Shown: piece by piece, positions 30,717 through 36,919 of the stretch
How positions within the stretch are numbered: position 1 is the first letter of the stretch
Layout: each line of letters starts with the position of its first letter
Assembly: GCA_011389655.1 (NCBI GenBank)
Contig: JAABTX010000025.1
Location: 1 to 36,919 of the forward strand
Direction of reading: 5' to 3'
DNA length: 36,919 bases
Origin: Thioalkalivibrio sp.
GTDB lineage: Bacteria > Pseudomonadota > Gammaproteobacteria > Ectothiorhodospirales > Ectothiorhodospiraceae
Program-made: the position numbers and the translations under genes
The notes under the pieces: model-generated
Told to the model about the DNA's origin: nothing
The model's database searches: none
Seen by the model: the letters and a program-made list of their open reading frames with translations, nothing else

Positions 30717-31757
30717 ATGATGCAACCAGAACAACGCAAAGCCCGCGGTGTGGGCGTACTCGCGGCGGCCGGCGCCCTGACCCTCGCCACCGCCATGAAC
30801 ATCGGCGTAGCGGCAGCGGACGAGCATCCCGGCGAAGGCGTCACGGTCCAGCCGGCAGTGGCGTCGTGGACCTCGGCAGTCCCGGTCAGCTGGGTGTTTG
30901 TCGAACTGCTCGAGGAATTGGGCTACGACGTGCAGAACCCCATCTCGCTGTCCAACCCGGTGGCCTATCTTGCCATCTCCGAAGGGGACGCCCATTACTG
31001 GCCGAACGGCTGGTTCCCACTGCACGAGCCGCAACTGCCCGAAAACTTCGGCGATGAGGCCACCCTGTTTGATGCCCACTGCCCGGCCTGTGGCGTCCAG
31101 GGATACCTGGCCGACAAGGCATCGGTCGAGGAATTCGGCATTACCGGAATCGACGACTTCAAGCGCGAAGAAGTGCGCGCCGCCTTCGATGCGACCGGCG
31201 ACGGCAAGGCCGATCTCTTCGGGTGCCCGCCGGGATGGGGTTGCCACGAGGGGATCAACGCAATGCTCGACAAGTTCGAGCTGCACGACTTCGTGAACCA
31301 CGTGGATGCCGGTTACGCGGCGAACTTTGCCGAGGCCCTGTCGCGCATCGAGGCGGGAGACTCCGCGCTGTACTACACCTGGGGCCCGAGTGCCTGGTTG
31401 CTGTCGTTGGTGCCCGGTGAGGACGTGATGTGGATCAACGCGCCCGGGATCGTCGAGGACGAGGCGGAGCTTGCCGAGGACATCGCTGGTGCGGTGACGG
31501 ATCCGATCTACATGGGATACGTGGCGGCGGATATCCAGGTCGCCGCGAACAACGACTTCCTCGAGGACAATCCGGCGGCCGCGGAACTGTTCCGCCAGGT
31601 CTCGCTCCCGCTGGTCTGGGTCAGCGAGGTGGACCAGCGGATGGACGCGGAGGATCTCTCCGATCCGATGGTCCGGCCCCTGGCTCAGGAATGGATCGAG
31701 GCCAATCGTGAAACCGTCGATGGCTGGCTCGAGGCCGCTCGCGCAGCAGCGGACTGA
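30717..31757 (+). CDS. proX: Glycine betaine/proline-binding periplasmic protein
   Basis: A 346-residue substrate-binding protein of the ProX type with a signal peptide ending near VAAA-D. Motifs include VQPAVASWTSAVPVSWVFVE, HYWPNGWFPLHEPQ and GCPPGWGCHEGINAML, and aromatic residues such as Trp in YYTWGPSAWLLS that form the betaine-binding box. Cysteines in DAHCPACGVQG and GCPPGWGC may form disulfides. ATG 30717 follows GGAGA at eight bases; ATG 30705 lacks a site. A hairpin (CCGG...CCGG, 30627-30648) lies between proW and proX, a possible 3' stabiliser that allows more binding protein than permease. A strong terminator follows the gene. Confidence 0.93.
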   Translation: MMQPEQRKARGVGVLAAAGALTLATAMNIGVAAADEHPGEGVTVQPAVASWTSAVPVSWVFVELLEELGYDVQNPISLSNPVAYLAISEGDAHYWPNGWFPLHEPQLPENFGDEATLFDAHCPACGVQGYLADKASVEEFGITGIDDFKREEVRAAFDATGDGKADLFGCPPGWGCHEGINAMLDKFELHDFVNHVDAGYAANFAEALSRIEAGDSALYYTWGPSAWLLSLVPGEDVMWINAPGIVEDEAELAEDIAGAVTDPIYMGYVAADIQVAANNDFLEDNPAAAELFRQVSLPLVWVSEVDQRMDAEDLSDPMVRPLAQEWIEANRETVDGWLEAARAAAD

Positions 31758-31775
31758 GTAACCCCGAGTCCTGCA

Positions 31776-31814
31776 AAGAGCTCCGGGCGATCGTGCCCGG
31801 GGCTCTTCTTTTTT
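31776..31814 (+). terminator. Rho-independent terminator of proVWX
   Basis: AAGAGCTCCGGGC (31776-31788) and GCCCGGGGCTCTT (31795-31807) form a 13-pair stem with one G-U pair and a six-base loop, followed by CTTTTTT. This is a textbook intrinsic terminator 18 bases after the proX stop, and the strongest one in the window. Confidence 0.9.
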
Positions 31815-31899
31815 GGGCCCTGCAGACGCGGTGGCGTCGTGCGGCCTGCGCCGGCGCGCCGCCGCCCGGAGGCGCTTCCGCTCGGGCTGGTCGGGGTTC

Positions 31900-32796
31900 T
31901 CAACCATCATGGGCGCGGCGGGGCGGCCGCCACTGCTGGACCACGTTCCCGGCGATGATGAGCACCAGACCGAGCAGCGTAGCCGGCAGGACGGTTTCGC
32001 CGACCAGGAAATGGATGAACACCAGCGACAGGAACGGGGCCAGGAAGATCAGGTTGCCGACCCGGGCCGTGGTCGCGGACAATCGCAGGGCGTGCAGCCA
32101 GAAGACGAAGGCCAGTCCCATCTCGAAGGTGCCCACCCAGGCCGCCCCCAGCCAGCCCTGCCAGCTCGGCCAGGTCAGTTCCGAGAACAGCAGGGTGGTG
32201 ATCAGCACCAGCGGCAGGCTGAAGGCAAAGCCGATCAGCAGTGCAGCGACCGGGTCTCCCCGGTGGCGCGTGTTGTAGATCCAGTACAGCGCCCAGATGA
32301 TGGTGCTGCCCAGCGCCAGCAGGACTCCCGGAAGGCTGGTGAACGCCATGTCCAGCGGGCGGCCCTCCGTGGCGATCACCACCACGCCCGCGTAACTGAC
32401 CAGCAGTGCGATAAACCCTCTCGTGCCGATCCGCTGTCCCAGCAGCGGGATGGACAGGATCGCCAGGGTGATGGCCCAGGTGTAGTTGAGGGCCTGCGCC
32501 TGCTGCGCCGGCAACAGGTCGTAGGCCTGGAACAGTACGATGTAATAGAGGAAGGGGTTGAGCACCCCCAGCCCCGCAAGACGCCACCATGCAGTTGCGG
32601 TCTGCTCGCGCAGACGGTCAATGCGCCCCTGTACCGCGAGAACCGTGAACAGGACCAGGACCGATACGGCATTCGAGAAGAGCAGGAGCTGGAGCGGGTC
32701 CAGATACTGCAGCGACAGCTTGAACGCCGACGCAACCGTCGACCACAGCAGCACCGCCGCGCCGGCATAGGCATAGGCAAGCCCCTGGCGGGTCAC
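31900..32796 (-). CDS. DMT-superfamily (EamA) transporter
   Basis: A 298-residue membrane protein with about ten helices made of two EamA repeats. The first is at about 7-140 (LLWSTVASAFKLSLQYL, and NPFLYYIVLFQAYDLLPAQQA). The second is at about 155-285 (LLALGSTIIWALYWIYNTR, and FEMGLAFVFWLHALRLSATT). These proteins export or import small metabolites such as amino acids or sugars; the substrate cannot be told. It starts with GTG and a weak ribosome site, 43 bases after putP on the same strand, so it may be cotranscribed with putA-putP. Confidence 0.88.
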   Translation of the reverse strand: MTRQGLAYAYAGAAVLLWSTVASAFKLSLQYLDPLQLLLFSNAVSVLVLFTVLAVQGRIDRLREQTATAWWRLAGLGVLNPFLYYIVLFQAYDLLPAQQAQALNYTWAITLAILSIPLLGQRIGTRGFIALLVSYAGVVVIATEGRPLDMAFTSLPGVLLALGSTIIWALYWIYNTRHRGDPVAALLIGFAFSLPLVLITTLLFSELTWPSWQGWLGAAWVGTFEMGLAFVFWLHALRLSATTARVGNLIFLAPFLSLVFIHFLVGETVLPATLLGLVLIIAGNVVQQWRPPRRAHDG

Positions 32797-32839
32797 CGCA
32801 TCGGCTGCCTGCAGGCCGGCAAGGTCCCTGCGCTCGCGA

Positions 32840-34309
32840 TTATTCCGCGGTCAAGCGGCGGGACTGCGCGAACTGCTGCTCGACCTCGACCGGGGGACGG
32901 CCCGTCAGCTGGCTGACCACGACGATCGCGACGGTTGCAAAAATGAAACCCGGAAGCAGTTCGTAGACATCGAAGACACCGCCGGACAGCTCCTTCCAGA
33001 CGATGACCGTCAGCGCACCCACCACCATGCCGGCCAGGGCGCCGTTGCGGTTCATGCGCGACCAATAGAGGGACAGGATGATCACCGGCCCGAAGGCCGC
33101 GCCAAAGCCACCCCAGGCGTAGGACACCAGGTCCAGGACCCCGGCCTCGGGATCCATCGCCAGAAGCAGGGCGATGACCGAGACGCCGATGACCGCCGCC
33201 CGGCTGATCCAGACCAGTTCCGCCGCGCCGGCGTTGCTGCGCACCATGCCGCGATAGAAGTCATTGGTGATGGCACTGGCCGAGACGATCAGCTGCGAGT
33301 CGATGGTGCTCATGATGGCGGCGAGGATTGCGGCCATCAGCACGCCGGCCACCCAGGGATTGAACAGCGCCCGGATCAGCTCAATGAGCACGGTCTCGCC
33401 ATCGGCGAGCGGCGCATCGGCGAAGTAGGCGATTCCCAGATAACCCGTCGCGACGGCACCGGCCAGTGCCAGCACCATCCAGCTCATGCCGATCAGGGTG
33501 GCGCGCGGGACGTCCCGCTCGGAGCGCAGGGCCATGAAGCGCGCGAGGATGTGCGGCTGACCGAAATAGCCGAGACCCCAGGCCAGCAGGGAGATCATGC
33601 CCATGAAGGTCATGCCCTGGAGGATCGCCGTGTGGCTCGGGTCGACCCCGACCACCTCGCTCTGGACGCTGCCCCAGCCGCCGACCAGCACGACCACGAA
33701 CATGGGCACGACCAGCAGTGTCAGGAACATCAGGATGCCCTGCGCGAAATCGGTCCAGCTGACCGCGAGAAAGCCGCCCAGGAAGGTGTAGCTGATGATC
33801 ACGATGGCACCGACCCAGACTGCGGTCTGGTATTCCATCCCGAAGGAGCTCTGGAACAGCAGGCCACCGCCGACCAGACCCGCCGAGATGTAAAGGGTGA
33901 AGAACACCAGGATGACCACTGCGGAGATGATGCGCAGCAGCCGGGTGCGGTCCTCGAAGCGGTGTTCGAGGAAGTCCGGGATGGTGAGGGAGTCATGCGC
34001 GAGGGCGGTGAAGCGGCGGAGCCGCCCGGCGACGAACACCCAGTTGAGGAAGGCACCCACGACCAGACCCACCCCGATCCAGAGTTCGCTCAGCCCGGAG
34101 ACGTAGACTGCACCGGGCAGGCCCAGCAGCAGCCAGCCGCTCATGTCCGACGCCCCGGCACTGAGCGCCGCGACCCCCGGGCCGAGGCTGCGCCCGCCGA
34201 GCACATAATCCGAGAGATTGGTCGTGCTGCGGTAGGCGATGATTCCGAGGGCCAGCATCGCTGCCAGGTAGGCGGCAAAGGTGGCGAGCGTTGGCAAGGG
34301 CATGTTCAT
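32840..34309 (-). CDS. putP: Sodium/proline symporter
   Basis: A 489-residue sodium:solute symporter of the PutP type with about 13 helices. Landmarks are YRSTTNLSDYVLGGRSLGPG (about 26-45), ALSAGASDMSGWLLLGLPGA (about 49-68) with the Ser-Asp-Met-Ser-Gly-Trp core of PutP, LGYFGQPHILARFMALRS, and ILAAIMSTIDSQLIVSASAI with Ser-Thr sodium ligands. It imports proline with sodium, as expected in a salt-loving bacterium. AAGGAATTCCCTC precedes the ATG. It lies 113 bases after the putA stop on the same strand, so the two form a proline use unit. Confidence 0.95.
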   Translation of the reverse strand: MNMPLPTLATFAAYLAAMLALGIIAYRSTTNLSDYVLGGRSLGPGVAALSAGASDMSGWLLLGLPGAVYVSGLSELWIGVGLVVGAFLNWVFVAGRLRRFTALAHDSLTIPDFLEHRFEDRTRLLRIISAVVILVFFTLYISAGLVGGGLLFQSSFGMEYQTAVWVGAIVIISYTFLGGFLAVSWTDFAQGILMFLTLLVVPMFVVVLVGGWGSVQSEVVGVDPSHTAILQGMTFMGMISLLAWGLGYFGQPHILARFMALRSERDVPRATLIGMSWMVLALAGAVATGYLGIAYFADAPLADGETVLIELIRALFNPWVAGVLMAAILAAIMSTIDSQLIVSASAITNDFYRGMVRSNAGAAELVWISRAAVIGVSVIALLLAMDPEAGVLDLVSYAWGGFGAAFGPVIILSLYWSRMNRNGALAGMVVGALTVIVWKELSGGVFDVYELLPGFIFATVAIVVVSQLTGRPPVEVEQQFAQSRRLTAE

Positions 34310-34422
34310 GAGGGAATTCCTTGAAAGGGGCCTGCAGCGCGTGTGTGAATGAGTCGGGAGTCATGCAACAGGCACCCTCCACCCAGGAAAACACACTAGT
34401 GGCATCCACTTCCGCCGGCAAG

Positions 34423-36919
34423 TCAGGGCGCCTGGTCGGCAGCCGCGAGCAGGCTGGCGTTGCCACCCGCCGCCGTGGTGTCGATGCACAGGTGGCGCTC
34501 GACCACGTAGCGTTCCGGCGCGATCAACGTGGTCTCCAGCGGCACGATGGGCCCCGGCCGCCCTGCGAGGGCGATGCGCAGGGCGCGGGTCCAGGCTTCG
34601 GGACCGGCAGCCGCGACGGCCAACACCCCGGTCATGCCGGTGAGGGCATCGGTGGCGACTGTGCCGTCCAGCCCCGTCACGGGAGCCCCGGCATCGATCA
34701 GGGGTTGTGCCGCAGCCTGCGCACGCGGCGCGGCGATGACCACCGGGCAGCCCGCTCTCAGGGCCTGCACCGCCTGGGCCATTGCGGCTTCGATGCCGGC
34801 CCCCAGGCACAGCACCAGGCCCTTCGGATGCAGGCCGAGGCGGTTGCTCTCGCCGGTCGGGCCTGGCAGGGTCTGCGGTTCCGTGTCGAAGGCCGTTGCT
34901 GCCGCGAGGGCCTGATGCAGCAGGCCCTCGCGTCCGGGCAGGGACCGTCGCAGGACATCGACGCGGTCCGTGCGCGCCGCCCAGTTGCGCCCATCCAGGC
35001 GCTCGATCGCTGACTGCAAGGCCGTTGCGCGGATGACCGGGTCCTGCGGTGCCTGCGTCGGGGCCGGTGGTGTGACCCGGCGTCCGAAGCGCGTGAGGTA
35101 CAGCGGTCCGCCGGCCTTGGGACCGGTCCCGGACAAGCCCTCGCCGCCAAAGGGCTGGGAGCCGACGACGGCGCCGATCTGGTTGCGGTTCACGTAGATG
35201 TTGCCGGCCCGGATACGGTCCACGACCTGCTGCACGCGGTCATCGATGCGCGTATGCAGTCCGAAGGTGAGGCCGTAGCCGCGGGCGTTGATGGCATCCA
35301 CCACGCGATCGAGGTCGCGCGCCCGGAAGCGGGCCACGTGCAGCACGGGTCCGAAGACCTCGCGCTCGAGGTCGTCGATGCCGTCGACCCGAACCAGCGC
35401 CGGTGCCACGAAACGGCCGGTCGCGGGCACCGGCAGCGCCTTGATCAGCCTCCCGGCCCGCGCCTGCGCATGGACGTAGCCTGCGATATCCTCCTCGGCC
35501 GCCGCGTCGATCACCGGCGACACATCGGTGTCGGTCTGCCACGGATCCCCGATGACCAGGGCATCCATCGCCCCCTGCAGCATCTCCAGCAACCGCTCCT
35601 CGGCCTCCTCCTGGACATACAGCATGCGCAGGGCGGAACAGCGTTGACCCGCGGACTGGAAGGCCGAGAGCAGGATGTCACGCACCGCCTGTTCGGTCAG
35701 GGCCGTACTGTCGACGATCATGGCATTGAGCCCGCCGGTCTCGGCGATCAGTACGGCGTCCGGTCCCGCATTCCCGGCAAGGCTGCGATGGATGATCTGC
35801 GCGACCTCGGTCGACCCCGTGAAGCAGACCCCGGCGATGCGTGGATCGGCCGTCAGTGGGCCGCCGACACCGGGGCCATCCCCGGGCAACAGCTGCAGTG
35901 CCGCCTCCGGCAATCCCGCCCGCCGCATCAGCTCGACCGCCCGGGCGGCGATCAGCGGTGTCTGCTCCGCAGGCTTCGCCAATACCGCGTTGCCCATCGC
36001 CAGGGCGGCAGCGATCTGGCCGGTGAAGATCGCCAGCGGGAAGTTCCACGGGCTGATGCACACGAACACGCCGCGTCCGTGATGCGGATCGTCCGCTTCC
36101 AGTCGGTCGGCCTCGGCGGCGTAGTAGCGCAGGAAATCCACCGCCTCGCGGACCTCGGCGATGCCGTCCTGGAGGGTCTTGCCGGCCTCGCGGCTGGCGA
36201 TGGCGATCAGCTCCGCAACGTCTTCCTCGTAGAGATCGGCGACCCGCCGCAGGATGGCGGAGCGTTCTGCGACCGGCCGCGCCGACCAGTCCGCGAAACC
36301 GGCCTGCGCCGCCTCCAGGGCGCAGGCAACCTCGTCCGCGGTTGCATCGTGGACCGTGCCCACGATCCGGGCGGGATCGGCCGGCGCCACCGCGACGCGC
36401 TCCGCGCCCGCCGGTGGGCCGGCGCTTGCAAGCATCGGGCCGGCCTCCCAATGGGCGTCCGCGAAGGCATCGCGTGCGGCGATCAGCGGCCCGCTGGAGG
36501 CGGGTTCCTGGATGCGGTAGCCGCGGGAATTGCGTCGCTGCGGCGCGAACAGATCGATTGGCTGACGAATGGCCGGATTGCTCACCGCGCCACCCAGGGC
36601 CCGCAGCTCGCCTACCGGATCGCGGGCGATCTCGGCAGGAGTGATGCTGGTATCGACCACCTGGTTGACGAAGGAGCTGTTGGCGCCGTTCTCAAGCAGT
36701 CGGCGCACCAGATAGGCGAGCAGGTCGCGATGTGCCCCCACCGGCGCGTAGATGCGGCAGTGCGCGCCGTGCCCGTCGCGCACGCTGGCGTGCAGCGACT
36801 CACCCATGCCGTGCAGGCGCTGGAATTCGAAGCTGTCCGGGTCGTCGCCGGCCATAGCCAGTACAGCCGCGCAGGTATGGGCGTTGTGGGTCGCGAACTG
36901 CGGGTAGATGCGGTCGCTC
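34423..36919 (-). CDS. putA: Bifunctional proline dehydrogenase / P5C dehydrogenase (5' end outside window)
   Basis: The C-terminal part of PutA, open to the window edge. The visible beginning YPQFATHNAH and then FEFQRLHGMGESL is the end of the FAD-dependent proline dehydrogenase barrel. The glutamate semialdehyde dehydrogenase domain follows, with CISPWNFPLAIFTGQIAAAL, FTGSTEVAQIIHRSL, AETGGLNAMIVDSTAL and the catalytic Cys in SAGQRCSALRML. The C-terminal domain ends with ERHLCIDTTAAGGNASLLA, typical of long PutA proteins. It oxidises proline to glutamate in two channelled steps. Whether it has the N-terminal DNA-binding domain of trifunctional PutA cannot be seen. It precedes putP. Confidence 0.95.
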   Translation of the reverse strand, partial: SDRIYPQFATHNAHTCAAVLAMAGDDPDSFEFQRLHGMGESLHASVRDGHGAHCRIYAPVGAHRDLLAYLVRRLLENGANSSFVNQVVDTSITPAEIARDPVGELRALGGAVSNPAIRQPIDLFAPQRRNSRGYRIQEPASSGPLIAARDAFADAHWEAGPMLASAGPPAGAERVAVAPADPARIVGTVHDATADEVACALEAAQAGFADWSARPVAERSAILRRVADLYEEDVAELIAIASREAGKTLQDGIAEVREAVDFLRYYAAEADRLEADDPHHGRGVFVCISPWNFPLAIFTGQIAAALAMGNAVLAKPAEQTPLIAARAVELMRRAGLPEAALQLLPGDGPGVGGPLTADPRIAGVCFTGSTEVAQIIHRSLAGNAGPDAVLIAETGGLNAMIVDSTALTEQAVRDILLSAFQSAGQRCSALRMLYVQEEAEERLLEMLQGAMDALVIGDPWQTDTDVSPVIDAAAEEDIAGYVHAQARAGRLIKALPVPATGRFVAPALVRVDGIDDLEREVFGPVLHVARFRARDLDRVVDAINARGYGLTFGLHTRIDDRVQQVVDRIRAGNIYVNRNQIGAVVGSQPFGGEGLSGTGPKAGGPLYLTRFGRRVTPPAPTQAPQDPVIRATALQSAIERLDGRNWAARTDRVDVLRRSLPGREGLLHQALAAATAFDTEPQTLPGPTGESNRLGLHPKGLVLCLGAGIEAAMAQAVQALRAGCPVVIAAPRAQAAAQPLIDAGAPVTGLDGTVATDALTGMTGVLAVAAAGPEAWTRALRIALAGRPGPIVPLETTLIAPERYVVERHLCIDTTAAGGNASLLAAADQAP

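Noticed and set aside
1-36919. tRNA, rRNA, phage or integrative-element genes
   Set aside because: I looked for tRNA-like cloverleafs, rRNA cores, integrases and phage genes and saw none apart from the short transposase remnant at the left edge.

Overview
The window is very GC-rich bacterial chromosome. Several features suggest a halophilic or haloalkaliphilic, sulfur-oxidising gammaproteobacterium close to the Ectothiorhodospiraceae: a Tat-exported sulfide:quinone oxidoreductase, several secreted DsrE-fold proteins, a ProU-type glycine betaine/proline importer, PutP and PutA, and a hexameric-type citrate synthase. This assignment is inferred from gene content; no rRNA or other marker gene is present.

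Layout. 0-4.2 kb: a transposase remnant, a DUF2177 membrane protein, a quinone oxidoreductase, a PGPGW membrane protein, a broken outer-membrane protein gene and a tandem cupin. 4.5-9.2 kb: a sulfur-related island with sqr, a small membrane protein, and an ECF sigma factor whose membrane anti-sigma factor ends in a DsrE-like domain. Two signal-peptide-bearing DsrE proteins flank this sigma/anti-sigma pair. 9.2-13.8 kb: a HAD phosphatase, a large GAF-PAS-GGDEF-EAL c-di-GMP protein and a CBS-pair protein. 13.9-15.4 kb: three consecutive small secreted proteins with a strict 11-residue Gln/Gly/Asn repeat (curlin-like) and a fourth overlapping gene. 15.8-20.2 kb: a CPBP protease whose 3' end is duplicated with palindromic repeats, an ABC-2 exporter, a LysM lytic transglycosylase and a lipoprotein. 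20.5-25.8 kb: gltA and an ExbB-ExbD-ExbD-TonB operon. 26.3-28.1 kb: a methionine-core coiled-coil membrane protein, a hemerythrin and a CBS protein. 28.3-36.9 kb: proVWX with a strong terminator, facing putA-putP-eamA, with putA running off the window.

How the genes work together. The most unusual system is at 6.3-9.2 kb. The sigma factor and its anti-sigma factor are translationally coupled. The anti-sigma factor has one transmembrane helix that should place its DsrE domain in the periplasm, where the two flanking DsrE proteins also go. All three DsrE domains keep a Cys-(Ala/Ser)-Asn-(Thr/Ser) motif. A divergent GGAATAAA promoter pair lies between the first DsrE gene and the sigma gene. A second copy with identical geometry lies upstream of the second DsrE gene, followed by the last codons of a deleted second anti-sigma gene. 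I infer a periplasmic sulfur- or thiol-responsive sigma switch next to a periplasmic sulfide oxidase, with a decayed duplicate beside it. The curlin-like cluster is the second candidate for something new: it looks like a small amyloid-type fibre locus with no csgG/E/F genes in view.
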